A DNA stretch of 64,000 bases, from the NCBI GenBank assembly GCA_002049455.2, contig KV918848.1, forward strand, positions 1 to 64,000. The letters run 5' to 3'. This DNA is from Porphyra umbilicalis. Its lineage: Eukaryota; Rhodophyta; Bangiophyceae; Bangiales; Bangiaceae. The notes below the pieces were generated by a model, which was given only the letters and a program-made list of their open reading frames with translations, did no database searches and had not been told where the DNA came from. This document shows positions 1-11,639 of the stretch, in pieces; position 1 is the first letter of the stretch, and the number at the start of each line of letters is the position of its first letter. The position numbers were made by a program, and so were the translations under genes.

Positions 1-1338
1 CGCGCGCCCGACTCGGTGCTAACCGGCCTGGAGGTGTGAACCCCACACCCACGCTCGGCACCACGGACCCGCGTCCCGGCTTTCGCCGTGTCGTCGGGGT
101 AGTCAAACCCCCGACGAAGGAGGCGCCACTCGGCACCGACGACGGTTGTCCCAACGCGTGTTGCACGACGCACCCGCGCACCAACGGGTCTTAACCCCGA
201 CGCTGGTCGCCTGTCAACCGGCCGTTTGGCCACCACGCCGACGCCGACGCCGACTCCCCTGCGAGGGCGCGTGTACGCGCAAGCGCCGGTCGGATCCGCA
301 GCGTCAGCTGCCCGCCACCCACGCCCGCGCGTGTGTGGCGGGACGGTCGCGACCGACGACGGCGAACCGCCACCTCCCCCCAGTCGGGACTGGGCGGCGC
401 GCCCCCCACGGCTCCCACCGCCTGGGCGGTTGCGCCCGCGCGGGCCCGTAAGGGGCCGCGATCGCCCAATCGGGTTCCACCATTCTCGGATCTCACCGGG
501 ACGGTTCGAATCTCGCGTTGGAGGTATGTAGCATATCTCTGCTCCCAATTGGCAATTGGCCACGAGTAGCCCCCTTGACTGGCCGAATCCACGGACTTGT
601 GTGACTCGGCTTGTGGCACGCCCTTGGGGGGTTACTTCCGCATTGTTTATTTTTTATTTGCTTGTTTGCTTGCCTGTCTTATCTGTCTGCCGGCACTCAT
701 TACGATCGCTTGATCGGATGGTCGATCGACCAGTGCCGTTGTTTGTATTAAACCACCGTGGATCCGGGGTCGCCGTCGTGGGCACCACCCGGCTCCCCAT
801 CGGATGCCCTTCAACAAAAGGTCTTCTTCCTCGCCGCGACGGCGATAGAACTCGCTTTATTGCTTGGCTACGGTCGGTCTCAGTACACTGGTAATTGAAC
901 TAACGTTATTAATACCACAACCGCGGTGCCAATTTCCCGCGTGCGGCGGGTGATCCACGTCGTCCCAGACTTTGCCGAGCTCTCGACGCGACGGGGAGTC
1001 AAGGCCATGCCGGCCAGGTACACAGCCTCGGGCGAGCACAGAAGGGCCATGCAGTACTATGAGAATGCGTTCTTCCCATGGGATTGAGTACATACACGCT
1101 GCTTTTCTCTTCTTGCCATTTGTACACTGTGCTCGATCCCTAAACACGCAGCGCGTCAACGTCTATCCACAGAAACAGGAACCCCTCCCGCATTCGGGCA
1201 CGACCAACCCCTCTCTGCGTCAGCAATCCAGATACACAAGCCGGTCGCTTGCGGGTGTGGCGAGAGAAAGTGCGGCAGGCAACAGACGCGCACCGGCGGG
1301 GTGAGGCAGTGTACCTCTGGCTCAGACCGGACCCAGCC

Positions 1339-1353
1339 GGGTTAGGGTTAGGG
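1339..1353 (+). repeat. Short interstitial TTAGGG-like tract
   Basis: The bases read GGGTTAGGGTTAGGG, two and a half units of the TTAGGG telomere motif, just left of the 78-bp tandem repeat. Too short to be a telomere; chance is possible in such GC-rich DNA. Confidence 0.4.
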
Positions 1354-1600
1354 CGACGGTAGTGGGACAGCGTAGGGGAGCCCGTCGCCGCCGCTGCCGC
1401 CGCCGCCCCCGTCGCCGCCGCCCCCTCGGCGGCGGAGGTAGTCGGCGCCCCAAAGTAGTGGGCTCCCCGCGCGTCGACGGGCGCGAAGGTGGCAATGGTG
1501 ACACCATGCCCACGTGTAGCGGGTGGGCGACGGACGGCATGGGGGGGAGGGCGCCGACGTCATATGACGGGTCGGCGGCTGCGACTCCGGGTACAACTCA

Positions 1601-1818
1601 CAACCCTCGGCCCGGCGCAAGCGCCAAAGGAGCCGAGAGCTGGTGGACGGGGCGCTCGTCACCCGCAGGCGCCACCCGCAAACCTCGGCCCGGCGCAAGC
1701 GCCAAGGGCGCCGAGAGCTGATGGGCGGGGCGCGCATCGCCCGCAGGCACCACTCACAACCCTCGGCCCGGCGCCAGCGCCAAGGGGGCCGAGAGCTGAT
1801 CGGCGGCACGCGACCACC
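1601..1818 (+). repeat. 78-bp tandem repeat, nearly three copies
   Basis: Copies begin at 1601, 1679 and 1757 with the shared core CCTCGGCCCGGCGC, then AGCGCCAAGG and GCCGAGAGCTG. The period is 78 bases, a multiple of three, so all six frames stay periodic and produce spurious open frames on both strands. Copies differ at several positions and the third fades out near 1818. No coding role is supported. Confidence 0.85.
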
Positions 1819-2097
1819 CCTACCCGGATCATATAGCGCCCAGACTCTGCGGCATGGATGCGGGTGGGAGTGCGTGGGCGAGGACAGCAGGCAAAGGGAG
1901 GAAGAGAAAACACGAGGGAGGTATTAAATAGAAAGAGCTGAGCAGAGGCTCTTCGCAACAACACAAGCGTCGCGACCCGCAGCAGCGACGTCGGCAAGCT
2001 CTTGCCGGGCGCTGGTGCTCGCGGATGAAAAGCGTCGGCTCGGCGCCCTGGCTCTGGACGTCAGGAAAAAGAAGTTAGCCCCCATGTATCGGAGTCT

Positions 2098-2208
2098 CAT
2101 CGGAAAACGGTTTCATCGGAAGTGCACCATCGGAAAAGGCCTTCCGATCAAGCCGCCCCGATCAAAAATCCGATGGCGATTCCGCCATCGGATGCGTCCG
2201 ATCAGGGT
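2098..2208. repeat. Cluster of CATCGGA / TCCGATC inverted motifs
   Basis: CATCGGA occurs four times in direct orientation and its complement TCCGAT three times within about 110 bases, including the near-perfect hairpin CCGATGGCG-attc-CGCCATCGG. It could be the end of a small inverted-repeat transposon or a structured RNA; I found no partner copy elsewhere in the window. Confidence 0.5.
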
Positions 2209-3460
2209 TGTCCTCAAATGAGACGATATAACTGGGACGCATATAACCGGATATTGACTGTACCCGTCTGAGATGGGAACGTCCACCCGCGCAGCGAGAC
2301 GCCATTGGCCACACGCCAGGTCTGACGTCACACTGTCATGCGGACATTCGTACAGCTCATCCAACCTGATCCCGTGCATTCTATTCCGTATATTGTGTAA
2401 CGAGTTCAACAAAACAAGTAATATATCATTGCTGCATTAGTGCTGTAACCCCCGGATCTACATCCTATAAGACAGGTGTTTCTAACTTGGTTCCGAACGC
2501 ATCAGCCGATGAAAGACGGTATGAAAAGAAAATATGACAACAGTGACCAACTCCGTATGATAGGCTCACAAACAAGAACGCTACATACGTATCCATGTTC
2601 TCCACAACCCAGGACAGTACCATTTGCCAAAACTTGAAACATGATCGGCCGGTCGGAAGAGCATGAGAGGGAAAGTCGCTGGCACACTCACTTGTAGAGA
2701 CTCACTGTGAAAGTGTGCGAAAATTGTTCTCCATTTCCAGGCCCCAGTGAGGTGCCCAGAGCCTCTATTTCGAATTATGATGTAATTCGCTGGAAATGAA
2801 GTGGCCCCCCTACTTCTCTCTCAGTCGCATTCAAATGGTGAAAAGCTACGTGCATGAAACATTGGCCTGGTTGTGGACAAGCACCCAGTCTTGACACAAA
2901 AATGACATATGAAAGCACAGTATGGGTGCCACTTGGACCATATTTCGAATATCGAGGGTGCTACTTGGGGTGTCGTGAGGGCTGCGTAATGGGGCGCGTC
3001 AGTAAGGCGTCTTATTATCCGTCGCGCGCCCCTGACGCCCCCGAAATAGGGGCGTCGAGTGCAACCCTACTTGGCTCGCCTGCCACGGTCGCCGGCGAGA
3101 TCCGCGAGCTGGCCGGCGGGGTGTCGCGCAGGCGCCCCTCTGGGCAGCAGCACGGGGGATCCCTCTGCGGACCCACCGGGCCCGCAGCACGGCCCGGCGG
3201 CGCTCGCACGCTGCCGAGGTGCCGCCGCCACCTGCCGCGTGTGGTGGCGTTTGGTCGGGCGCGACCTCCGCGGTCACCCGACGCGCCTCCGCCCACGCCG
3301 GCGGCGCCCCCGTTTGCGACGAGCTCCTGCCGCACACGAGCGCCCGCAGGGCCTGCAGCTGCAACGGTCGCTACACCCACCCCGCGCTGACACGCCCGCC
3401 GCCGCCGCCGCCGCTGCTCGACCGCGTGGCGACGTCGGCCCGCCCGCCTCGGCGGTGCCA

Positions 3461-6415
3461 TGGCCCGCCCTGCCCCCCCCCCCCCCCGCCCTTCCCACCC
3501 ACCCCGGCCTTTGCGCCGACGCCGTCTCTGCTGGTGCGACCGCCCGCCGGCGGCGGCGGGGCCCCCTTTGTCCCCGCCCGCCGCCGCCCCGACCCCGCCC
3601 CGCTATTGACGCTGTCGCGGCGGCGGCGCCCCGCGGCGGGCGCCGCCGCCGTTGCCGCCACGGGCCCGGCGTTCCCCCCCTCCCCCCCGGCCCGCGGGCA
3701 CCGCGCGCGCCCGCCGCCCCGCGCGCGCGGGCGGCCGCCGGACCGCCGCCGCCCCCGCCGCCGCCGCCGCTGGCGTCGCCACCCCCCCAGCGGCGGCGGC
3801 GCGGCCCCCCCCCCCCCCCCCACGGCGGCGGGCGGCCGCCCCCCCGCCGCGACGGTCCTCCTTGGGACGCCCCGGTCGTATGGGGCGCACCTCCCCCCCC
3901 CCACCTGCGGCGAACGCGGCGGCAGCGGCGGGGGCGCCCCCCCCCCCGCCCCCCGCCGAGGCGGCCGCCGACCTTGCCGCCGCCCAAGCGGCCTTGGCGT
4001 CCTTTGCGGCGACCGCCGGCGGGGGCAGCCTTCCGCCCCTACGCCTGCTGCGGCCGGCCATTGTCGCGGCGGGGCGCGCGGGGGAGGTGGCGGCGTGCCG
4101 CCGCCTCCTCGCCACTGCTGCCGCCGCGTCGCCGGGGGGGGTGCCCCTCCGCGCCGACTTGCCGACGAGCCTCGTGCACGCGCACGTGGTGGCGGCGGAC
4201 GCGCCGGGGGCGCTCGTGGCGCTACGGACGGCGTTTGCGGTGGCGGCCGGGGGGGGGGGGGGGGGGGGTCGGGGGGTGCCGCCGCCGCCGCCCCACCCCG
4301 CACCGCCGCCGCTGCCGCTGTCGCCGACGTGGATGGGTGGTGGAGCCCCGGGCCGTCGCCCGCGGCGGCTGGCGCGGCGGCGGCGGCGGCAGCCGCCCCC
4401 TCGGCCGCCGCCATCCGCGACGCGGTGCGCGCGGCGGTCGCTGCCGACGATGCCGACACGGGGCGCGGCGTGTTGGCGCTCGCCGTCGCGTCGCGCGTGG
4501 CGGCGGGCGCGGCCGCCTGGGACGCGGTCACGGGCCTCGTCGGCCGCGCCGTCGACCCCGACGCGGCGGTGGCGATGCTCCGCGACCGCCGCCGCCACTG
4601 GCCGGCCGCCGCGCGGCGGCGGGCGGCGGCGGGGTCGGCCGCCGCCTGGGCCGCCGCCCGCCGCCACCGGCGTGGCGGGTGGCGCACCCGCCCGGGCCCC
4701 CCCACACCCGGCGGCAGCGACGCGCTCGGCGGCGGCGGCAGTGACGGCGCCGACGCGGCGGCGCCGGGGGGCGACCCCGTGCCGCCCCCAACCGTCGGCC
4801 TGTACAACACGGTGATGGCGTCGCTCGTGCGGGCGGGGCGCCCCGACGAGGCGCTGTCCCTCCTCGGCGAAATGCGGGCGTCGGCGGGCCTATCGCCCGA
4901 CGTGATCACCTACAACATCCTCCTCGACGGGTGCGTGCGGGGGCCCGCGGGGACGGGCGGGTTGTGGACGCTCGAGCCCCTCCTCCGGTCGATGCGCCGG
5001 GGGGGAATCCGCCGCGACGTTGTCACCGAAGCGTGCGTCGTGCGCGCGCTCGGCCGTCGCGCGCGGGCAGCGACGGCGGCGCGCCTGCCGACCGCGCGGC
5101 GGGACGTGTGGGCGGCGTGGGCGCTCTACCGCAAGCGCCTCGCCACCGAGGGCGGCGGCGGCGGCGCGCCGACGCTGCGCTACTACAACGCGCTCATTGC
5201 CGCGTTTGCCGACGCGGCCGACCCGCGCGGCGCCCTCACCGGCCTGACCGCCCTCGCCGCCGACGGGCACACGCCCGACGTGTTTTCCTTCAACTCGGCC
5301 GCCGCCGCCGCCGGGCGCGCCGGCGACGTGCCCGTCGCGCGGTCCCTCCTCGACCGCATGCGCGCCGCGGGCGTGACGCCCGACGCCATGACCTACTGCT
5401 CGGCCATCACGGCGGCGGGGCGGTGTCGGCCGCGCGCGCCGGCGGTGGCCGAGGCGCTCGTCTTTGAGGCGCTCGCGGCGGCCGTGGACGTGACGCCGGC
5501 CATGGTCAACGCCACCCTCGCGGCGTGTGGGGACGACATCGACCGCGCGTTGGCGACGTGGAAGCGGCTGCGGGCGGCGTTGCCGTCGCCTGACGTGGCG
5601 GCCGCGGCGGCGGCCGTTTCCGCGTCGGCGGCAGGGGGGGGGGGGGGTCCACCCCGCCCGCCGACGGGCCAACGACGGGGCGGTCCGTGGCGGTGGCCGC
5701 CGCCGCCGCCGTGGCGCGTGGCGGCGGTGGCGGCGCGCCACCCGCCGCTGCCGCTGCCGCCGCCGCCGCCGCCGCGCGGCGGCTCATTGGCCGCCGCGGC
5801 CCCGGCGGTGGCACCGCCGCCGCCGACGCGGCGGCGGCAGCGTCGGCGGCGGCGGCTGGCGGCACGACCCCATCGGCGGCGACGAGCATCATGTCCTTCC
5901 ACTCCCTCTTCCGCGTGTGTGGCGCCGGGGGGCGCGCCGACTTGGCCCTCCGCCTCGTCTATGCGGTCAAGCGGGAGTTGCCGCGCGACGCGGAGGACCT
6001 CGGGCCCTGCTGGGCGGCCTACGTGCGCGGCGTGGAGGAGGCGGTGCCCGCGCCGCCGCCGCCGCCACACACGACGGCGGCGGCGTCATTGTCATTGTCG
6101 TCGTCGTCGTCGGCGGTGGCGGCAGCGGCGGCGGCGGCGGCCGTGCCGGCGGTGGCCGCCGACGGCGACGCCGCCGCGGCGGCCGCCGCGCCCGTGCACG
6201 CCGACCACCTGCCGCCCGACGATCGGCACGCGTGGGACGCGGCGCCGTTGCGCGCGCGCGTGCGGTTGGATCGGGAGGGCGTGACGGGCCGCCACGCGCT
6301 CATGCAGCGCCCGTACTTGCGCCTTTTGCGCCTCGAGTGTGGGCAGGAGTTGGGGGGGGGAGAGGGGGGGGGGAAGCGCCGCCTCGGCGTCGACCGCTTG
6401 GTCATCAAGTGGTGA
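3461..6415 (+). CDS. Pentatricopeptide repeat (PPR) protein
   Basis: This is a helical-repeat RNA-binding protein of the PPR family, which usually acts on organelle transcripts. Diagnostic repeats lie at about 4.80-5.55 kb: YNTVMASLVRAGRPDEAL with SPDVITYNILLDGC, then YYNALIAAFADAADPRGAL with TPDVFSFNSAAAAAGRAG and TPDAMTYCSAITAAGR. The last part (5.9-6.4 kb, ending RLGVDRLVIKW) is also coherent protein. The product sits in different frames before and after long G runs near 4250-4268 and 5636-5647, so the gene reads as one protein only if those runs have the wrong length or hide introns. The start is uncertain; the ATG at 3461 has a good context and a Pro/Arg-rich leader that could be an organelle transit peptide. 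It converges with the Bud22 gene. Confidence 0.7.
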
Positions 6416-6766
6416 GGGGCGGGGGGGGGGGGGATGGGGCGCCGTCACGCACGGCGTGCGCGGCGGGCGGGCAGTGTGGTCGCGGGCGGTATCTGGCGCC
6501 TGGGGGGGGGGAGCGGCGCGCGCACGGACCGGCGGTGGCGGCAGGCGCGATGTGTCGCCGCCGCGCGGTATGTTTTCTTCTTCTGTGCGACCGCGTGGCC
6601 ACAAACGGCCGGCGGCGTGGGCGGGGGGTGCCGGCGCGCCTCCCCCGGCGCAGTTCCCCACATTGGCAGCACAGAAACCGCACCGTCTGGCGCAGCACAG
6701 TCCCTCCCCCCCCCCCACCCCCCCACCCCCCGCACCGCACCTCCCCGCAACGCACCAGCCCGCCCG

Positions 6767-6970
6767 TCAATCAAACACAATGCGCGTGCCGCTAAACGTG
6801 GTCGCCGCCCGCTTGCGCTCCGCCGCCCGCCGCGCCGCCCACGACGGGTGGGCGGCGGCAGCGTCGTCTGCCGCCGCCGCCGCCGCAGCGGCAGTGGCGG
6901 CGGCGGCGCCACCCCCGCTCGCCGCGGCGCCGCCGGCGGCCCGCACCCCGCGTCGCCGCTCACCGCCGCC

Positions 6971-7021
<51 letters not shown>

Positions 7022-8501
7022 CCGACCGCCGCCGCCGCCACCGCCGCCGGCCACGTGCGCCGCGGCCGCCCCATACGTGGCTTCCGCGAGCGCCCGGCGG
7101 GCGCGTTGGCCCATCCGATTCTTGGCGCGCCGCGGGGGGGGGGGGGCGCGACGGCTGCCGCCGCGCGCCGCCTTTGGCGGTCGGCGGCTGTCGCCGCCGC
7201 CGCCGCTGCCCCCTGCGCCGCCGCCACCACCGCCGCCGCGGGCGACGCGCTCCGCTTCCTCGGCGGCAACGCTGTCAAACGAGTCGCCGTCGCTACGCGA
7301 GTCTGCCGACGCCGTACCCGCCCCCGTGGCGCCGCCGTCGCCGCCGCCGGCGCGGCCGGCGCGACCACCACGGGCAGCGACCTCTGCCGCCTCTGCGGCC
7401 ACGCTGTCAAACGAGTCGCCGTCGCTGTCCGAGCCGCCACTGCCAACGTCGACCGCCGCTGCGGCACCGCCGTCCACCGACGAGGCGCTGCCGTCCGAGG
7501 CGGACCCGCCGCCGGCGGCAGGCGGCGGCGGCGGCGGCGGTGGCAGCGCCCCGCCGTCCGCAGTGCGTGGCCGCTTGCGCGTCGCACCGGGGGCTCGAGG
7601 CGGACCGCCGCCCGCCTCGTCCCCGTCGCTGCCCGCCCGTGAGCGCTTGGCCCGCGGCGGGCCACCACCTGCGGGCCCATCCGACTCGTCTCTGCCCGCG
7701 GCGGCGGCACCCGCAGCGGCGCCGGCCGCCGCTCGCTCAGAGGCCACGTCGACGAGCGCCGCAACGACCGGCTTGGCGTCGGCGACGCGGGCGGCCAGGG
7801 CCTTTACCACCTCCGCGTCGGCCACGGGCGGCGGGAGTGCCGCCGCGCCGCCGCCGCCGCCGCCGCCGCCACCGCCGCCGCCGCCGTCGCCGCCACGGCT
7901 GCCGCCGCCGTCACCTGCAGCGCCCCCGCCCGCGGCGGCAGCCTCTGCCGCCGCCGCGACGAGCGGGGCGGCCCAGGCAGACCCCCGCGCGCGCCCGCCG
8001 CTCGCCACCTTGGCCGCCGCCCGCGCGGCGGCGGCGGCGGCGAGCGCGGCGACGGGCAGGGCTTTGAGGGTGGCGAGGGCGGCCGCCTGGCGGGCGGCGC
8101 GCACGCCGCCGTCGGCATTGGCGGGGGGGGGGGTGGGCGCAGAGGCGGAGAGGCGGCGTGCCAGCTTGCGAGCCTCAAACGTCTGTGGGGCGGGCAGGCA
8201 CACACGAGCAGCAGTGGCGCGGCAGGCGGGCGGCGGGAATGGGGGCAGCCGCAGGCAAAAGACAGGTTAGAAACAAGACGAAAAGGATGGCCACCAGGAA
8301 TGCAGAAAAAAAAATGAAGTAGGGCGCAGACCTGTCTGCCCACGAGTGCGGCGCAGGTGGCCCGCGGGAGCTAACCGCAAGGGAGCGTACCTTGGCTTTC
8401 TTAACCGCCGCGTGCAGGCGGCGGGTCGCGTGGGACATGCCGCCAGCCACAGTCGACGTTGGAAGAGCCGCCGGAAGGGCGGCCGCCCGAGGTTTTCCCA
8501 T
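6767..8501 (-). CDS. BUD22: Bud22/SRFBP1-family ribosome biogenesis protein
   Basis: Bud22 proteins act in the nucleolus in maturation of the small ribosomal subunit. Exon 1 is 8501-8391 and exon 2 is 8182-6767; the 208-nt intron begins GTACGC and ends CCCCACAG. The splice restores the family's N-terminal pattern, AVKKAK joined to TFEARKLARRL. The C-terminal block is diagnostic: KNRMGQRARRALAEATYG, then HPSWAARRAAERKR and FSGTRIVFD at the end. Between them are long Gly, Ala and Pro tracts, a nuclear-type basic stretch, and a duplicated acidic segment containing SDGDSFDSVAAE. Predicted length is 508 residues. The frame is open through all its homopolymer runs, unlike several neighbours. Confidence 0.88.
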
Positions 8502-8651
8502 TGCACAAGGGGCGCCTCTCGCCCAGCACGTGCTCAAAGAGACGCCGTCCGTGTTGTCCGCGGGGGTGGCGCGGCCACGGGCAGCGCCGCCGGGGGGGGG
8601 CGGCTCACGACGATGCAGCTTGCTCCGACGGTGGTGCCTGATCTTTGGTAA

Positions 8652-9476
8652 ATACATATTTACTGTTCTATGAGAACAAATCCAATTAAAGCTCGTCTGC
8701 CATTTTGAATGAATCGATCTGCTCCCTGCTCGAACAGTCGGGGAGGGTTTGTGCCAGCAACCGTGACGGTGTGCTGCCACCACACACGGGTGGCTGCCCC
8801 CCCCCGCAAAAGGGGGTTCTGGCCACGCCCTAGGCCGAGATACCGCAGTCAGGGACGCCGCCGAGGGGGGGTGCCCCGCCTGTGCTACCCGACGCAGGCG
8901 CCAGCGTGCAGTCGCGTGGTGCAGCCGCGTGTCGCGCCGTTGGCGCCCACGGCGGCGCGGCGGAGGACGGCGTGGGGGCGCGTGGCTTTCGTCCTCTCTC
9001 GACACACGCGCTCGCAGCGGCGTGGCCCGCGCACCTCGCCCCCCCGCGCCCCCCCCCCCCCTCTCTGTCCAACGCCGACCCCACACACGTCCCGCCCGCC
9101 GCAGGCCGCCGCGCGCTCGCGTCGCCGGCCACGCGCGCCGTTGGTTTGGCTCAGCGCGTCTCCTGTCGGGGGCCGCAGCGGGCGGGGGACCGCCCGCGGG
9201 GGACCCCCCCAAGCGCAACGGCGCCGCTGCCGTCGCCGTGGCCGCCGCCATCGCGTCGACGGCCACCGGTGTGGGTGGCGGCCCTTTGGACGCAGGCGCG
9301 GCTGCCCGTCCCCCGCCCGCTCCCCCGAGCCCGCTCGCGGCCGTGCCGCTCCCCCCGTCGACGGCGAGCTCGGGGCTGGCGCCGCGCGTCGCGCGGGTCG
9401 CCGCGCCCCCCGCGCGCCGCGCGCCGACGGGGCGGTCCCCCCCGCGAACGGCGATGCGGCCGGGACGGTGGCTGCC
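8652..9476. other. GC-rich leader region before the ARM-like gene
   Basis: The frame of the downstream gene is open back to an ATG at 8709, but the translated stretch is Arg/Pro-rich and unlike the rest, with homopolymer runs around 9048-9062 and 9200-9210. I treat it as promoter and 5' leader of two divergent genes (Bud22 leftward, ARM-like rightward). A short A/T-rich patch at about 8650-8710 may hold the promoters. Confidence 0.45.
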
Positions 9477-11639
9477 ATGCAGACGACCGACGGCGGCAAT
9501 GTCGCCCTTGCGGACCGCAACCCGCTGGACGTGTTAGAGGGGCAGCTCGTCACTGCCGAGCAGACGGGCCTGGCTACGGTGGGGGGGGGGGTGCCCCACG
9601 AGGCGTGGGTCACCGCCGTGACGTTTGTTGCCGGCGGCGGCCGGGTGCAAGGTGCGCCGTGTAGGGGCTGGAGGGGTGAGGGCGACCGCGACGCGATGGT
9701 TCTGTCAGAGGATGCCGCGCACGACGCGCCGGTTGGCGCCGCGGAGGTCCCCCGCCTGGCGGCTGCGCTGGCGCGCCACGCGCCGCACGATGCGGGGTTG
9801 GCGGCGGCGGCGGCCGCGGCGGGGGGCGTCCCCCCGCTGCTGCGGCTGGTCACCGCCGCCGCCCGCCCGCCCGCGTCGTACGTGGCGGCCGCCGCAGCGG
9901 GCTCAGAGGGCACCGGCCGGGACTTGGCAGCGGCGCTCGGCGCCGCGTGCGCCCTCGCCGCCGTGCCCCCCGGGCGCGGCCCCGCGGTGGCGGGGCTGCC
10001 CCTGCTGGCCGCCGCCGCGAGGGCGTGCACGGGGCCGGCGCGGGCGGCGGTCTTGGCGGGGGTGCTTCGTCTGGCGGCGGTGGCGCTGGGGGGGGGCGCT
10101 GCCGCCGCCGCCGGCGACGCGGTGGACGGGAACGTGGATGGGGCTGCCGCGTCGACGGTGGCGCTGGCCGTAGTGGCGCTGCGACCGACAGCGCGGGCGC
10201 CGGTCGATGGCGGCGGCGACGCGGGGGTGGCGGCGCCCGCCGCGGCCGCGTTGGCGCTGGTCGTCTGCTCACCGGCGCTGTGGGCGGCGGCACTGCGGGG
10301 CGCCGACGCGGGTGGGTGTGGTCCGATGGTGGCTGCGCTCGTGGCCGCGGTCACCGCCTACCCGCATGCGGCCGCGGTGGTGCAGCCGGCGCTTGCCGTG
10401 CTCTGTGCCCTCACGGGTGCGGACGCGGTGTCGCCCCAGCGGGCGCCCTTTCCGCCGCCGCCCGGCCTGCTGCTGGCGCTGGTTGGGGTGCTGGAGAGTA
10501 CCGCACCACCCCCCGACACACTCGTACCGGCCTTGTCGCTGGCGTGTGCCGTCGACGTGGTGGCCCTGCTCCCCGTTGCGGGCCGCCCACCGCTGATTGG
10601 GCGGGGTGGCGTGGTGCTGGGGGCGCCGACGCCGGCCTCTCCAACGTGCGACGGCACCCGCCCGTGTGGCGCCGTGCGCGGCAGCGACGCGCTGTATGGC
10701 GACGACTTTGACGCGTGGCTGCAATGCATCCTCCGCCCCTGCGGCGTGGACGTGGACGCGTGGGACTTGCGGCCGGTAGAGACGTCGGCCCGCTTCGTCA
10801 ACGCCCTCCTTCGCTGGGTGCGGGTGGCGGACGTGGCCGACATCCCGCCGACGGTGGCCACCGCCGCCTGCCACACGGTGCACGTTGTCGCGACCGCGTC
10901 CACGACGATGCGCCACGCGCTGCTCGACGCGGGTGGCCGCAATGCGCTGGTCGGGCTGCTCTCCCGCGTGGCGGCGGCGGAGCCACCGCCGCCCTCCTCG
11001 CTCGTCGAAGCCGGCCTAGCGGCGATAGCCGCCGTCGGTGTGGCGCGGCGGCTCTTCTTCTTCACCCCCCACGGCGGGACGGGTGCGGATGAGGGCAGCG
11101 TCGGCCGCGTCCTCGCCTCAGCCGTGGCGGTGGTGCCCCCGTCGCCCCGCCTGTACCGTCTGGCGCTGGCCGCGATCGGCTCGGCGGTCGTGCTGCCGCC
11201 TTCGGCCGACGCCACGGCCGCCGACGCGTCGGCGGCGCTCGCTGTGGCCGTCGCCGCGCTCGCCTCGTCGGACGATGGGGTGGTCGACGCGGCGCTTGCG
11301 ACGCTCGCGGGCCTGGTCGGTGTGACGCCCGTCGCGGACGCGTCGGTCGCGGATGCCATCGGCTTGCTGTTGCGGCGGCCCGCGTTGCACCCTTCGCTGG
11401 CGCAGCTCGCGTCGGATGTGCTCGGCGTTGTGCGCGCGGCGGACGCGGGCGGTGGTGCCGGCGACGGCGGCGGCGGCGGCGGGGCGGGTGGCGGGGCGGC
11501 GGCGGGATCCCCGCCTCCCTGCTCGCCCCGGGTGTGCAGCCCGCCACGGGGGACACCCCGCCCCCGGCGCTCGCTTCGCATGGGCGGGGTGTCCCGCAAG
11601 CGCGTCTCGTTTGGCAGCGACTCGTTCCACGACCTGTGA
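9477..11639 (+). CDS. ARM/HEAT-like helical repeat protein, function unknown
   Basis: About 720 residues of Ala/Leu/Val-rich helices with an armadillo-like rhythm, for example ALLDAGGRNALVGLLSRVAA and LVEAGLAAIAAVGVARRLFF. Such proteins form solenoid scaffolds, but I cannot assign a family or partner. The C-terminus is a Gly-rich linker followed by a basic tail with RKRVSFGSDSF, a possible phosphorylation or nuclear-targeting segment. The ATG at 9477 starts the part that looks like real protein. A 57-nt segment at 9652-9708 begins GTGCGC and ends TCTGTCAG; it could be an intron, and its removal keeps the frame. Confidence 0.62.
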   Translation: MQTTDGGNVALADRNPLDVLEGQLVTAEQTGLATVGGGVPHEAWVTAVTFVAGGGRVQGAPCRGWRGEGDRDAMVLSEDAAHDAPVGAAEVPRLAAALARHAPHDAGLAAAAAAAGGVPPLLRLVTAAARPPASYVAAAAAGSEGTGRDLAAALGAACALAAVPPGRGPAVAGLPLLAAAARACTGPARAAVLAGVLRLAAVALGGGAAAAAGDAVDGNVDGAAASTVALAVVALRPTARAPVDGGGDAGVAAPAAAALALVVCSPALWAAALRGADAGGCGPMVAALVAAVTAYPHAAAVVQPALAVLCALTGADAVSPQRAPFPPPPGLLLALVGVLESTAPPPDTLVPALSLACAVDVVALLPVAGRPPLIGRGGVVLGAPTPASPTCDGTRPCGAVRGSDALYGDDFDAWLQCILRPCGVDVDAWDLRPVETSARFVNALLRWVRVADVADIPPTVATAACHTVHVVATASTTMRHALLDAGGRNALVGLLSRVAAAEPPPPSSLVEAGLAAIAAVGVARRLFFFTPHGGTGADEGSVGRVLASAVAVVPPSPRLYRLALAAIGSAVVLPPSADATAADASAALAVAVAALASSDDGVVDAALATLAGLVGVTPVADASVADAIGLLLRRPALHPSLAQLASDVLGVVRAADAGGGAGDGGGGGGAGGGAAAGSPPPCSPRVCSPPRGTPRPRRSLRMGGVSRKRVSFGSDSFHDL

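Larger units (their letters stand above)
1..3460. other. Intergenic region, no supported gene
   Basis: Open frames here are Arg/Pro-rich on both strands and match no family I recognise, so I call no gene. From about 2.2 to 3.0 kb the base composition is clearly richer in A and T than the flanks, suggesting non-coding or transposon-derived sequence. The stretch holds a telomere-like motif, a 78-bp tandem repeat and a cluster of short inverted motifs, listed separately. The far end presumably contains the promoter and leader of the PPR gene. Confidence 0.55.

Noticed and set aside
480-510. Possible tRNA from GGTTCGAATC near 493
   Set aside because: The flanking bases do not form a T-arm stem and no acceptor or anticodon stem is present.
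3371-4909. Long minus-strand frames over the PPR gene
   Set aside because: Extreme GC makes stop codons rare on both strands. Only the plus strand shows PPR repeats.
6339-8270. 643-codon plus-strand open frame rich in Pro and Ala
   Set aside because: It is the mirror of the Bud22 exon on the other strand; its peptide is homopolymer-driven, whereas the minus strand has family motifs and a proper splice.
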